DNA from: Saccharopolyspora_D taberi
GTDB lineage: Bacteria > Actinomycetota > Actinomycetes > Mycobacteriales > Pseudonocardiaceae
NCBI RefSeq assembly: GCF_039534165.1
Contig: NZ_BAAAUX010000024.1
Span: 1 to 64,000, forward strand
DNA: 64,000 nucleotides
Direction of reading: 5' to 3'
Shown: positions 44,257-52,180 of the stretch, piece by piece
How the letters are laid out: the number at the start of each line of letters is the position of its first letter
How positions within the stretch are numbered: the stretch's first letter is position 1
Notes under the pieces: generated by a model
What the model saw: the letters and a program-made list of their open reading frames with translations, nothing else
Database searches by the model: none
What the model was told of the DNA's origin: nothing
Program-made: the position numbers and the translations under genes

Positions 44257-44604
44257 TCACGACCACTCCGCGATCACCTCGCGCCCGTGGGCGATCGCGA
44301 GGTCGAGCAGTCCGGGGAACCGGTCGTCGAGGTCGTCCCGGCGGAGCTGGTTGAGCCGCCGGGTGCCCTCGTCCCGCTGCCGGATCACCCCGGCCTCCCG
44401 GAGGGTCCGGAAGTGCCCGCTCTGCGTCGACTTGCTGACGGGCAGGGCGAACGTCGTGCACGCCAGCTCGCCGCCGGGGCCGGCCTCGGCGAGCCGGGCG
44501 ACGATCGCCAGGCGCACCGGATCGCTCAGCGCCGCCGTGACGTCGGTGAAGCGCAGCTCGTTCCGGGCCGGGTGGACGAGTTCCGTCGCGGTGCGGCTTG
44601 CCAT
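44257..44604 (-). CDS. ArsR-family transcriptional regulator
   Basis: The 115-residue winged-helix repressor has ALSDPVRLAIVARLAE at helix 2 and recognition helix VSKSTQSGHFRTLREAGVI. There is no CxC metal site, so it senses something other than the classic arsenite ligand; a single Cys lies in ELACTTF. It is divergent from an MFS transporter across 76 bases that contain two identical-architecture operators (44624-44670). Autoregulation and control of the transporter are likely. Confidence 0.88.
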   Translation of the reverse strand: MASRTATELVHPARNELRFTDVTAALSDPVRLAIVARLAEAGPGGELACTTFALPVSKSTQSGHFRTLREAGVIRQRDEGTRRLNQLRRDDLDDRFPGLLDLAIAHGREVIAEWS

Positions 44605-44623
44605 GGAGCCATCCTAGCCGAGC

Positions 44624-44670
44624 ATGTTCGGCGATTCCGAACATCTGCTATGTTCGCAAAATCCGAACAT
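44624..44670. promoter_or_regulatory. Twin operators between arsR and MFS genes
   Basis: Two copies of ATGTTCG-N7-CGAACAT (44624-44644 and 44650-44670) have perfect 7-bp arms and are 26 bases apart. The second ends 11 bases before the MFS start and overlaps its ribosome-binding region. Confidence 0.8.
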
Positions 44671-44680
44671 AGGAGGATCC

Positions 44681-45937
44681 ATGGCGCCCGATGGCCGCTG
44701 GAAGTTCTGGGGCTGCGCGTACGCGCTCGTCGTCCTGCTGACCGGCACGAACCTGCCGACGCCGCTGTACCAGGACTACGAGCGGACTTTCGGCTTCTCG
44801 CCGCTGGTCGTGACGTTGGTCTTCGCCGCGTACGTGGCGGCGCTGATCCCTTCCCTGCTGATCGCCGGACCGCTGTCGGACGCCGTGGGGCGCCGCCCGG
44901 TGCTGCTGCCCGCTGTCGGCCTGGCCGCGCTGGGCGCGTTGGCGTTCGCGATGGCGGCGGGGACCGGGTGGCTGTTCGTCGCGCGGATCCTCCAAGGCAT
45001 GGCGCTCGGAGCCGCTTCGGGCGCTCTGACTTCTGCACTGACCGAACTCGAACCATCGGGCAACGGCCGCAAAGCCGCTCTGGTGTCCACAGTGGCCTCC
45101 GTCGGCGGGCTCGGCCTCGGGCCGCTGCTGGGCGGAGCCCTCGTCGAGTACGCCCCTGCCCCGCACGTGCTGCCGTTCGCCGTGGAAATCGCGTTGCTCG
45201 TCCCGGCGGTGGTGGTGATCGCAGCGCTGCCGCGGGGACGAGCGACCGCGCGCTGGCGACCGCGTCGTCCGCAAATCCCCGCAGCCATGCGGAGTTCGTT
45301 CACCACGAGCGGGATCATCGGATTCCTCGCCTTCGCGGTGATCGGGGTGTTCCTCGCCCTGATCCCCGCCTACGTGGCGATGCTGGCGGGCAGCGGCAAC
45401 CTGCTGCTGGGCGGCGGTGCCGTCGCGCTGATGCTGGCCTGCTCCGCGCTGGCGCAGGTCTTCGGGTACGGGCAGCCGGCACGACGTCTTCAGCTCATCG
45501 GCCTGGGGCTGCTGGCCGCCGGGCTGGTACTTCTCGCTCTCGCGGGCGGGACGTCCGCACCCGCACTGCTGCTGGCGGCGATCGTGATCGCCGGAACGGG
45601 CCAGGGACTCGCGTTCCTGGGCGGACTCACCACGGTCAACCAGGCCGCGCCCGCCGATCGCCGCGCCGACGTGCTGTCGAGCTTCTACGTCGTGATCTAC
45701 CTGGGCGTCGGACTGCCCGTGATCGGCGTCGGCTTCCTCGCGGCCTCGGTCGGCCTGCTTACCGCCGTGCGGTACTTCGCGGTCGCGGTTGCGGTGCTGT
45801 GCCTGGCGGTCCTCGCCAGGAAGCTTTGCTGGCGTTCGCCTAGGCCATGCGGGCCTTCGCGATCGTCGCTCGGTGACGTTCCGCCCAGGCCGTCAATCCG
45901 GCGAAGGACTCGTGCAGTTCTCACGCGACATCGGTGA
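44681..45937 (+). CDS. MFS transporter controlled by ArsR
   Basis: The 418-residue transporter has twelve membrane segments with the MFS motif GPLSDAVGRRPVLLPA and the antiporter-like GGLGLGPLLGGALVEY. The class is drug efflux; the substrate is unknown. The last 35 codons run into sequence that on the other strand is an HxlR remnant, so the native C-terminus may have been near residue 385 and been altered. AGGAGG lies just before the ATG at 44681. Confidence 0.87.
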   Translation: MAPDGRWKFWGCAYALVVLLTGTNLPTPLYQDYERTFGFSPLVVTLVFAAYVAALIPSLLIAGPLSDAVGRRPVLLPAVGLAALGALAFAMAAGTGWLFVARILQGMALGAASGALTSALTELEPSGNGRKAALVSTVASVGGLGLGPLLGGALVEYAPAPHVLPFAVEIALLVPAVVVIAALPRGRATARWRPRRPQIPAAMRSSFTTSGIIGFLAFAVIGVFLALIPAYVAMLAGSGNLLLGGGAVALMLACSALAQVFGYGQPARRLQLIGLGLLAAGLVLLALAGGTSAPALLLAAIVIAGTGQGLAFLGGLTTVNQAAPADRRADVLSSFYVVIYLGVGLPVIGVGFLAASVGLLTAVRYFAVAVAVLCLAVLARKLCWRSPRPCGPSRSSLGDVPPRPSIRRRTRAVLTRHR

Positions 45938-46000
45938 GCGCGTACTCGACCTTCGGCGGAACGTCGGGTAGACGGTCCGGGTCAGCAGCGTTGGAGAAGC
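45840..46000 (-). pseudogene. HxlR-family regulator remnant
   Basis: Read on the minus strand, LLTRTVYP, a one-base deletion, DVPPKVEYALTDVA, an in-frame TGA, then ELHESFAGLTAWAERHRATIAK matches the C-terminal half of HxlR winged-helix regulators (RTVYPxVPPxVEYxLT). The DNA-binding half is missing. It lies divergent from the VOC gene, which it may once have regulated. Confidence 0.65.
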
Positions 46001-46026
46001 GCTTCGATTTGAGGAGCCACTAGAGC

Positions 46027-46365
46027 ATGTACACCGTTGATTTCGTCGAGTTCCCATCGAAAACGGCCTCCGCCTCGGGCCGGTTCTTCACCGAGGCGTT
46101 CGGCTGGACCGCGACGCCTTACGGTCCCGACTACGCCGACGTGGCCGGTCCGGGAATCAACCTCGGGTTCCAGGCCGATCCGGAAGAGCAGCCATCGGCG
46201 CCCCTGGTGACGATCCGCACGGACGACCTCGAACAAGCGCGGCGGGACGTGGAGGACGCGGGGGGCGTCGTCACGGTCGAGCCGTTCACGTTCCCCGGTG
46301 GCCGGCGCTTCCACTTCCGGGAGCCCGGCGGCTGCGAGCTGGCCGTGTGGTGCTCGGCGGAGTAA
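46027..46365 (+). CDS. VOC-family (glyoxalase-like) protein
   Basis: The 112-residue single-domain protein has the vicinal-oxygen-chelate fold: VDFVEFPSKTASASGRFFTEAFGW, PLVTIRTDDLEQARRDVEDAGG and a C-terminal FHFREPGGCELAVW. The metal ligands are not all evident. It may be a small detoxification or antibiotic-binding protein. It follows the HxlR remnant. Confidence 0.85.
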   Translation: MYTVDFVEFPSKTASASGRFFTEAFGWTATPYGPDYADVAGPGINLGFQADPEEQPSAPLVTIRTDDLEQARRDVEDAGGVVTVEPFTFPGGRRFHFREPGGCELAVWCSAE

Positions 46366-46430
46366 CGCGCGGACACTTCCGAGCCACTTCCGCCCGGTCC
46401 GCTGACAGTGGTCCCGGTTACGTTCCCCGC

Positions 46431-46958
46431 ATGGCGACTACCCCTGCGCCTCTCGGCGAACTCGGTGTCCCACCCGCAACAGCGCGGGATCCGCGCGACC
46501 TGCTGGTGGGCTACCTCGACTGGTACCGCGACCGGCTCCTCCTCAAGACCTCCGGGCTCTCGGAGGCGCAGCTGACGACCCCGGTGGAACCGCTGGGCTG
46601 GTCGCCGCTGGGACTCGTCAGGCACATGACCATGGTCGAACGGCGGTGGATCCGGTGGGGGTTCGCGGCCGAGGACGTGCTCCCCCACCTGCCCGGCGGC
46701 GACGAGTCGGGTTGGGGGCCGATCACGGAGTCCGCGACCGCGGCCCTGGCTACCTACCGCGACGAGGTCGAACGCTCGCGAGCGCTGGTCGCCGAAGCGG
46801 CGCTCGACGACCAGGCGAGCATCGGCGGCCGGTTCCACGACCCGGAGCAGGCCCCATCGCTGGGGAGGATCCTGTTCCACCTCCTCCAGGAGTACGCGCG
46901 CCACGTGGGACAGCTCGACGTGGCGCGGGAGCTCATCGACGGCACGACCGGCGAGTGA
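46431..46958 (+). CDS. DinB-family (DUF664) protein
   Basis: The 175-residue four-helix protein has LLVGYLDWYRDRLLLKTSGLSEAQ, the metal His in LVRHMTMVERRW, and the second His cluster in LFHLLQEYARHVGQLD. In actinobacteria this family includes mycothiol-dependent S-transferases, consistent with the mca gene in this window. The ATG is 46431. Confidence 0.85.
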   Translation: MATTPAPLGELGVPPATARDPRDLLVGYLDWYRDRLLLKTSGLSEAQLTTPVEPLGWSPLGLVRHMTMVERRWIRWGFAAEDVLPHLPGGDESGWGPITESATAALATYRDEVERSRALVAEAALDDQASIGGRFHDPEQAPSLGRILFHLLQEYARHVGQLDVARELIDGTTGE

Positions 46959-46992
46959 GCCTGCTCAGTCCGCCCCTCGCCGATCCACGTCA

Positions 46993-47077
46993 TTGCGCGC
47001 TCTTCCGCCACGACACTCCGCCGGAGCTGGCGTCCGAGGCGCTTGAGGCGTACCGGACTGCTCCCGGCATGAGCTGA
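46993..47077 (+). pseudogene. Possible C-terminal remnant of an alpha/beta hydrolase
   Basis: The frame ending at 47077 reads ALFRHDTPPELASEALEAYR, which resembles the HD-x-PPELAAEAL segment near the C-terminus of some actinobacterial alpha/beta hydrolases. Nothing upstream continues the fold. This is a weak call from one short segment. Confidence 0.25.
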
Positions 47078-47083
47078 GCGCAC

Positions 47084-47179
47084 CTACGGGAGTTCCGCAA
47101 GCTCCTTCGCCCGCTCCAGGACGTCGCGCAGCATCTCCGGCGTCAGCTTTCCGGTGAAGGTGTTCTGCTGGCAGAAGTG
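47084..47179 (-). pseudogene. Orphan uracil-DNA glycosylase 3' end
   Basis: The frame HFCQQNTFTGKLTPEMLRDV, then LERAKELAELP and stop, is the C-terminus of a family 5 type uracil-DNA glycosylase without its body. It differs from the end of the neighbouring complete gene (RNVQTGLLSPAMLRDVLQ), so it is a leftover of a second, probably older, gene. Confidence 0.65.
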
Positions 47180-47186
47180 AACGGAT

Positions 47187-48002
47187 TTACGGAATCCTCG
47201 CCGCCACCTTCGCTCGCTGAAGAACATCCCGCAACATCGCAGGTGAGAGCAGTCCTGTTTGGACGTTTCTCTGGCAGAAGNNNGCCACCTTCGCTCGCTG
47301 AAGAACATCCCGCAACATCGCAGGTGAGAGCAGTCCTGTTTGGACGTTTCTCTGGCTTACGTGGTAGTTGCCGAACAGGGTCAGCGGTGGGCCGTCATCT
47401 TTCGCGCATAGCTCGACGATCGCACCATGTCCGAACTTGGGCCGCGGGCGAGGGATGGCCCATCCGGCAACATCGAGCACGGGGAGCAACGCCGACCACC
47501 CGAAGGCTCCGAGCACGACGACGGCTCGGAGCGTCGGCCGGAGCAGTTGGAACTCACGGGTCAGCCAGGGCGCGCATTCATCCCGTTCAGCCGGGGTCGG
47601 CTTATTCCCGGGCGGTGCGCAGCGAACAGGTGCGGTGATCCACACGCCGTTCAGACGCATACCGTCATTCCGGTTCGTGGCCTTCGGCTGGGAAGCCAGC
47701 CCCACCTCGTAGAGGGCGGCGAACAGTACGTCCCCAGAGGGATCTCCCGTGAAAATTCGACCCGTACGATTTCCGCCATGAGCCGCGGGAGCGAGCCCAA
47801 CAATTGCGAGCGCGGCATCTTCGGAGCCAAATCCAGGAACGGGCTTGGCCCAGTATTCCTGGTTACGAAATGCTGCCCGTTTGGTGCGCGCCACTTCCTC
47901 CCTCCACGCAACAAGCCGCGGACAGGCCCGACACGAAACCACCATGTCGTGCAATTCCGGAAGCGTGCTCGCTGTAGGAGAGATTTCGACTGGGCGTTTC
48001 AT
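47187..48002 (-). CDS. Uracil-DNA glycosylase (family 5-like), 3' end crosses an assembly gap
   Basis: The protein starts with ACPRLVAWREEVARTKRAAF, has PVPGFG and the active-site VGLAPAAHGGNRTGRIFTGD, ITAPVRCAPPGNKPTPAERD, and ends HVSQRNVQTGLLSPAML. It removes uracil and other deaminated bases from DNA. The ATG at 48002 has GGAAGGA 5 bases upstream. NNN at 47281-47283 is flanked by identical 73-base copies, so the apparent doubled C-terminus is not reliable. The natural end is probably the stop at 47187. It follows ku by 33 bases. Confidence 0.8.
   Translation of the reverse strand: MKRPVEISPTASTLPELHDMVVSCRACPRLVAWREEVARTKRAAFRNQEYWAKPVPGFGSEDAALAIVGLAPAAHGGNRTGRIFTGDPSGDVLFAALYEVGLASQPKATNRNDGMRLNGVWITAPVRCAPPGNKPTPAERDECAPWLTREFQLLRPTLRAVVVLGAFGWSALLPVLDVAGWAIPRPRPKFGHGAIVELCAKDDGPPLTLFGNYHVSQRNVQTGLLSPAMLRDVLQRAKVXXFCQRNVQTGLLSPAMLRDVLQRAKVAARIP
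47203..47356. repeat. 73-bp duplicated block flanking a 3-N gap
   Basis: Positions 47203-47275 and 47284-47356 are identical, separated by AGAAG and NNN. A further 10-base match (CTGGCAGAAG at 47168-47177 and 47271-47280) gives a 103-base period. Either two contig ends overlap unmerged, or this is a true tandem duplication or repeat-mediated junction. Confidence 0.85.
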
Positions 48003-48035
48003 CAGGTCCTTCCGCGTTGGTTTACTTGGCATCGG

Positions 48036-48824
48036 CTAGCTATCGGTCAATTTATGAGTGCTCGCTTTCACCTGCGAGATCGAGGCGTTTAGTGCATCTA
48101 TGAGGTCGATGGAGGGCGGCGCTGAGGGCGCTTCTTCGAGTTCGCGGCCGGTGAGCTTGGCGTCGACAAGGCTTTCCAGGGCTTCCCGGTACCGGTCGCG
48201 GTAGTCCTCGGGGTGGTAGTGGCCGGTTAGCGAGTCGATCAGTGTGCGGGCCATCTGCTTCTCTTCTGGCCGCGCAGTTACTCCAGGTGGCGGGGCCAGA
48301 GGTGAGGGGTCGCGAATCGACTCCGGCCAGTGGAGGAGTTGGAGCACGAGCAGGTTCGCGTCAGGTCGCAGCATCGCGAGATGTTCGCGCTGGCGGATCG
48401 CTACCCGAGTGAGGGCGATCCGGTCAGTCTCGGCCATCGTGTCGCGGAGAAGGACGTAAGCGCGTTCGGCTCCCAGTACTGGGTGAGGCTCGACGTAATA
48501 GGCGCGGCCGAGGTGTACCGGCGCGATCTCCTTGGCCGCGACGAACTGGAGCACTTCGATCTGCCGGTGGGTGGGCAGCGGGAGGTGGTCCAAGTCCTCG
48601 TCGGTGAGCGGGACGAGGAGGCCCCCCGCTTCGTAGGCCCGGTCAATCTGGCTTAGGTCAACCTCCCGGCCGTCCTGTTCACAGACGCGCTTGTGGCGTA
48701 TCCGGCCGCCGTCGTCGCGGTGGATCTGCCGGAAGGTCGCTGTCTCTCCAGATACAGCGGGGTGGAGCCGGACAGCGATGTTGACCAGCCCGAATGAGAT
48801 GGCTCCCTGCCAAACGGATGCCAT
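48036..48824 (-). CDS. ku: Bacterial Ku protein (non-homologous end joining)
   Basis: The 262-residue protein has the Ku core: SVWQGAISFGLVNIAVRLHPA, KRVCEQDGREVDLSQIDRAYE, EIAPVHLGRAYYVEPH, and a short C-terminal extension with Lys/Ala residues. A Ku homodimer ring holds DNA ends and recruits LigD. No ligD is in the window, although a LigB-type ligase is encoded at 14.7 kb. It is co-oriented with the glycosylase gene downstream. Confidence 0.92.
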   Translation of the reverse strand: MASVWQGAISFGLVNIAVRLHPAVSGETATFRQIHRDDGGRIRHKRVCEQDGREVDLSQIDRAYEAGGLLVPLTDEDLDHLPLPTHRQIEVLQFVAAKEIAPVHLGRAYYVEPHPVLGAERAYVLLRDTMAETDRIALTRVAIRQREHLAMLRPDANLLVLQLLHWPESIRDPSPLAPPPGVTARPEEKQMARTLIDSLTGHYHPEDYRDRYREALESLVDAKLTGRELEEAPSAPPSIDLIDALNASISQVKASTHKLTDS

Positions 48825-48865
48825 GTAGCCATCATCGCTCCGAGTGGGTGCCGTGGCGAAGGGAT

Positions 48866-48890
48866 GCCCCGGCCGCGGTGGGGCCGGGGC
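48866..48890 (-). terminator. Terminator of the DUF2637 gene
   Basis: A 9-bp perfect stem (GCCCCGGCC and its complement) with a 7-base loop lies 22 bases past the stop. Confidence 0.75.
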
Positions 48891-48911
48891 GTGGTCAGCG
48901 GCATGTTGGGT

Positions 48912-49811
48912 CTATGTGGTCTGCCTGCTGGCGGGCTTCGCTGGCGTGTCCTCCTCTGCGACTCCACGCTCCGCCTTGTACTTCCGAAGCACCTCGCGGG
49001 CATGGGACTTCAGGCCGGATGCCTCGGCAACCTCGGTTGCCTTGATGGTTCCGAGGTCCCGGTTGTGGACCGTCACCTGCTTGTCGAGCCACCGTCGAGC
49101 CTTCTCGGTTGCCGTCAGCTTGGCGTCATCTTGGGCGTCGGTGAGGACTGGGAGGTGTGATGGTCCCTCGTCTGCGTTCGCCGGAAGCGTCAGTCGGGCG
49201 GGCGTGCGCGGCGGGAGGACCGTCACCACGATCTGAGGCGGTGTCGGTGGCTGCGATGTGCCGTCGTTCGTGTGGGGCCGGGGTGTCCTTTCGGCGACGG
49301 CGGACGTGACCGTCCGGCGACGGTCGCGGATGTGCTGGCGGATTCGGTAGCGCTCGTGGACCAGGTACGCGGCGACGCCCGCGACGGATAAGACGCCGAA
49401 GGCGACGGCGGTCGGCGACGGCGTCAGGTCGCGCGAGTGGTTCCAGTAGTTGGTCCCGGCCGCGTATAACGCGAACAGCCAGGTCACCGACAGCGCGAGT
49501 CGACCGCGCTGGTTGCGTCGCCTGGCGCGTGACCACAGGCGGGCCATGCTGTAGGAGAGGGTTTCCACGCCGACTGCGTAGAGCACCTGGCCGACGAAGC
49601 CGTACTTGAGGACGTCGGCCGCGAAGCCCATCTGCCCGGAGAAGGCAATGCCTGCGGCGGCGAGGATCGGCAGGTGCGCTTCAACCGTCGCCGTGGCGTC
49701 GCTGAAGCGTCGGCCGAGCGTCGGAGCGGTGCCGGCGGGCCGTCGCTGCTGCGTCGGGCGCGTGAGGGTGGACCGTCGCGGCAACGACGGGGCTAGGGTG
49801 GTCATTGGCAC
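48912..49811 (-). CDS. DUF2637 membrane protein typical of integrative/conjugative elements
   Basis: The 299-residue protein has a basic N-terminus, four hydrophobic segments (about residues 48-150, for example LPILAAAGIAFSGQMGFA and VTWLFALYAAGTNYW) and a long hydrophilic C-terminal half. That half ends in a helical region (KARRWLDKQV, EVAEASGLKSHAREVLRKY) that looks like a winged-helix. DUF2637 proteins are a hallmark of actinomycete plasmids and AICEs; their role is unknown. GTG 49811 follows GGAAGGA; ATG 49805 is an alternative. Confidence 0.75.
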   Translation of the reverse strand: MPMTTLAPSLPRRSTLTRPTQQRRPAGTAPTLGRRFSDATATVEAHLPILAAAGIAFSGQMGFAADVLKYGFVGQVLYAVGVETLSYSMARLWSRARRRNQRGRLALSVTWLFALYAAGTNYWNHSRDLTPSPTAVAFGVLSVAGVAAYLVHERYRIRQHIRDRRRTVTSAVAERTPRPHTNDGTSQPPTPPQIVVTVLPPRTPARLTLPANADEGPSHLPVLTDAQDDAKLTATEKARRWLDKQVTVHNRDLGTIKATEVAEASGLKSHAREVLRKYKAERGVAEEDTPAKPASRQTT

Positions 49812-49955
49812 TGGTTCCTTCCAGGGTGTCGGTGCCGTCGCCCCGTTCGGGATGGCCGTCCCGGACGGGGCTCCTTTTCGGTTCTGCTTACCGGCCTCGG
49901 TACCGCGGTCCTTGGCGTCGCGGTAGTCGTCGTAGGCAGATGGGCTCGTTGCTGA

Positions 49956-50162
49956 TCATCGCCGGGGCTCCTTGAGGTCAGTTCGGGTACCGCGTCCTGG
50001 TGGCGTCCAGTTGTCGATCGTCGTTGACCACCACCAAGGGGTTCGTTCGTCGTAGCGGCCGTCTGCTGGCGGAGCTTGTCCGCGTGAGACGTAGGAGCGC
50101 CAGGTACTAGCGGCAATCCCAAGTCGTTCGGCGACCTGGGCATTGGTCAACTTCTCTGCCAC
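49956..50162 (-). CDS. Excisionase-like helix-turn-helix protein
   Basis: The 68-residue protein has a MerR/AlpA-like start (KLTNAQVAERLGIAASTWRSYVSRGQAP) and a short Trp-rich tail (RTPWWWSTTIDNW). Its size and domain fit recombination directionality factors or small repressors of integrative elements. A 24-base perfect palindrome begins 9 bases upstream of the ATG and suggests autoregulation. No intact integrase is visible beside it within the window. Confidence 0.72.
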   Translation of the reverse strand: MAEKLTNAQVAERLGIAASTWRSYVSRGQAPPADGRYDERTPWWWSTTIDNWTPPGRGTRTDLKEPRR

Positions 50163-50171
50163 AAGGGCGAA

Positions 50172-50195
50172 CCTTACAGCGCTAGCGCTGTAAGG
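50172..50195. promoter_or_regulatory. 24-bp perfect palindrome, candidate operator
   Basis: CCTTACAGCGCT is followed directly by its complement. It lies 9 bases upstream of the excisionase-like gene, where it would overlap the promoter or ribosome-binding site. Confidence 0.7.
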
Positions 50196-50211
50196 TCAAC
50201 GCAAAGAATGA

Positions 50212-50262
50212 CCCCGCGGTGGTCGGCCACGAGGACTTCCCCTCCTCGGACCGGCCGCGGGG
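50212..50262. promoter_or_regulatory. Long branched stem-loop in the hth-cutA gap
   Basis: CCCCGCGG (50212-50219) pairs with 50255-50262. Inside it GGTC/GACC and GAGGA/TCCTC form further stems around a CTTCCCC loop. It is transcribed ahead of the HTH gene or acts as a terminator from either side. Confidence 0.5.
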
Positions 50263-50414
50263 CCGGTGCGTGCGTTCGGGACACGCAGCGACAAGACTAG
50301 AACATAGTTTCGATCGAGCAAAATCAGGGCGTGGACCCGCCCCCGGACTTTCCGAGAGCGGGGGCCATTTGCCGTTCACTGGGTGATCACCGTCCGGGCA
50401 GTACGCTGGCCGAC

Positions 50415-50735
50415 ATGGCTGACTACGTGCAGGTTGTGACCACGACGGACTCGGAAGACAAAGCGGCCACCCTGGCGAGGAGCATCGTGGAGGGGCGCCT
50501 TGGGGCGTGCGTGCAGGTCGTCCCGATCCGCAGCTTCTACGTATGGGAGGGCGCGGCGCAGGACGACCCAGAATGGCAGTTGCAGATCAAGACCGCTGAG
50601 GGCCGCACTGACGCGCTAATCGAGCACATCAAGGCCAACCACGACTACGACGTGCCCGAAGTGATCGTCACTCCGATCACGGGTGGGAACGAGGCGTACC
50701 TGAAGTGGGTGGACGAGGAAACTCAAGCCTCCTGA
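50415..50735 (+). CDS. cutA: CutA-like divalent ion tolerance protein
   Basis: The 106-residue protein has the CutA1 pattern: VVTTTDSEDKAATLARSIVEGRLGACVQVVP, FYVWEGAAQDDPEWQLQIKT, and VPEVIVTPITGGNEAYLKWV. CutA1 forms very stable trimers related to PII proteins; its role in copper tolerance is doubtful. Here it lies in an accessory island and overlaps the convergent XRE-TPR gene by 13 bases. Confidence 0.9.
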   Translation: MADYVQVVTTTDSEDKAATLARSIVEGRLGACVQVVPIRSFYVWEGAAQDDPEWQLQIKTAEGRTDALIEHIKANHDYDVPEVIVTPITGGNEAYLKWVDEETQAS

Positions 50736-52180
50736 TGCTTGGTTGACAAGCCCGAGGTGATGCGCTGCCGCAGGTTACTGGTAACGCCGCGACCGGGCAC
50801 CTGCGGCAGCTTCTCGGTCAGCTCCCACAACCGGTCTTGCGCCAGGCTGGCCTCGTAGCGGACGGCCAGTGGAAGGGCCTGGGATGCGAGCGCGTCGGCC
50901 CGGTCGTAGTCGGCTTTCGTCGCTGCGGAGAGTGCCAAGTCCGATACCACCAACGCGCGGACCTTGGTTTCCGACGGGGACAAGGACTTCAGCAGGGAAC
51001 CCGCGAGGCTGTCAGTGTCGCGGTGCCCCAAGCGGCCGTAGGAAGACACAGCGAGGCTGCCCAGCCGGGAAGCGCCGAAGAAACTGGTCCATGAGCGCTC
51101 GTGATGGGGCCGAGCGTAGTCGTAGGCGGTGAACGCCCGCTCAAGCGCGCGTTCGACGGTCGCGAGTTCCCCGATGCGGGCGGCTTCCTCCGCTTGCCGG
51201 GCGGCGACCCACGCCTGTGTTGTAGGTGCGGACCCGCGGACATGTTCGCCAGCTCTAGCCAGGACTTCCACTGCCTCGTCCGACTTGTCTTGCGAGGCGA
51301 GCAGGTATGACCAGTAGTTGAGAGTGCAAGCGATCAGCGGCCCATCCCCGGCTTCCTCGGCCATCTTCAGGGCCTCTTTGTACCGCTTTAGGGCTTCGCG
51401 AGGCTTGGAAAGGTCGAACTCCAGCCACCCGGCGAGTGCTTCGGTCTCGCCAACCGCTGACAGCAGCCGTCGCCGGTCCTGTTCGTTCGAGGTGACGGCC
51501 AGCAAGTCCCGCAGGGTTACCCCGTGCTCGATGAGTGACGCCAGGATGGTCCGGGACGGAGTGGTCTCCTCCAGGTGGAAGAACTCGGTAGTGCGGTCCT
51601 GCATGAGGTCGATAGTTCGCGCGTCCGGGGCAAGGCCGTGCTCGATCGTGTCGGCCAGCCGCTGCCACGGTGCGGCGCTCATGATGGCGGCGCTTGCCAG
51701 CTTGAGGACGTCCCGGCGGTACACGTCGTCATCTCCTCGGTCGTCGTGCTTATACGGCGCGAGGTTAGGTGGCGGGCCGCTTGTTGGCGATGCATCTGAT
51801 GCATCGTCGGCGGCCTGGAACCACAGAACCGACTGAGGCACGTTGAGCAACCGTGCCCATTGCCTGAGCTTGGCGAGGTCGGTGGGCGGCCGGTCCCGTT
51901 CGATGCGGCTTACCTGGCTTTGCCCGATACCCAGCCACTCGGACATCGCAGCTTGGTTGATCGGTGGAGCGAACGCGAAGCGGTACAAACGGACGATACG
52001 ACCAAAGTGCTGTTCGGCGATAGCTGCCCGGACGTCCTCGCGTTCCCAGAAGCCGTCCGGTGGTGGGGGCGGTTGCTCGCCTTCCCTGGTTTGGGCACGG
52101 CGGATGCAAGGGCTGCACCGGGTTCCGCGGTGGTCGCGAGCGAGGCGGCAGCCGCAGTCAGCGCACTTCTTTATCCCCAT
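50723..52180 (-). CDS. Zinc-ribbon XRE regulator with TPR-like sensor domain
   Basis: The 485-residue protein has an N-terminal zinc-ribbon (CADCGCR and CSPC), an XRE helix-turn-helix (INQAAMSEWLGIGQSQVSRIE, about residues 72-110), a linker, and a long helical repeat domain (about 160-480) with TPR-like pairs. The architecture resembles peptide-sensing or developmental regulators of actinomycetes. It is divergent from the small-gene/lanthipeptide operon across 246 bases, so it is a candidate regulator of that operon. Confidence 0.85.
   Translation of the reverse strand: MGIKKCADCGCRLARDHRGTRCSPCIRRAQTREGEQPPPPPDGFWEREDVRAAIAEQHFGRIVRLYRFAFAPPINQAAMSEWLGIGQSQVSRIERDRPPTDLAKLRQWARLLNVPQSVLWFQAADDASDASPTSGPPPNLAPYKHDDRGDDDVYRRDVLKLASAAIMSAAPWQRLADTIEHGLAPDARTIDLMQDRTTEFFHLEETTPSRTILASLIEHGVTLRDLLAVTSNEQDRRRLLSAVGETEALAGWLEFDLSKPREALKRYKEALKMAEEAGDGPLIACTLNYWSYLLASQDKSDEAVEVLARAGEHVRGSAPTTQAWVAARQAEEAARIGELATVERALERAFTAYDYARPHHERSWTSFFGASRLGSLAVSSYGRLGHRDTDSLAGSLLKSLSPSETKVRALVVSDLALSAATKADYDRADALASQALPLAVRYEASLAQDRLWELTEKLPQVPGRGVTSNLRQRITSGLSTKHQEA

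Noticed and set aside
46959..47083. Complete small gene between DinB and the glycosylase remnant
   Set aside because: No start with a ribosome-binding site; only a short hydrolase-like segment is seen, listed as a weak remnant.
47187..47356. Glycosylase with a true doubled C-terminal segment
   Set aside because: The doubling depends on three N between identical 73-base blocks; it is safer to treat it as an assembly or duplication artefact.
51788..51806. CGATGCAT-ATGCATCG inverted repeat as operator
   Set aside because: It lies inside the XRE gene and comes from a repeated Asp-Ala-Ser coding stretch.
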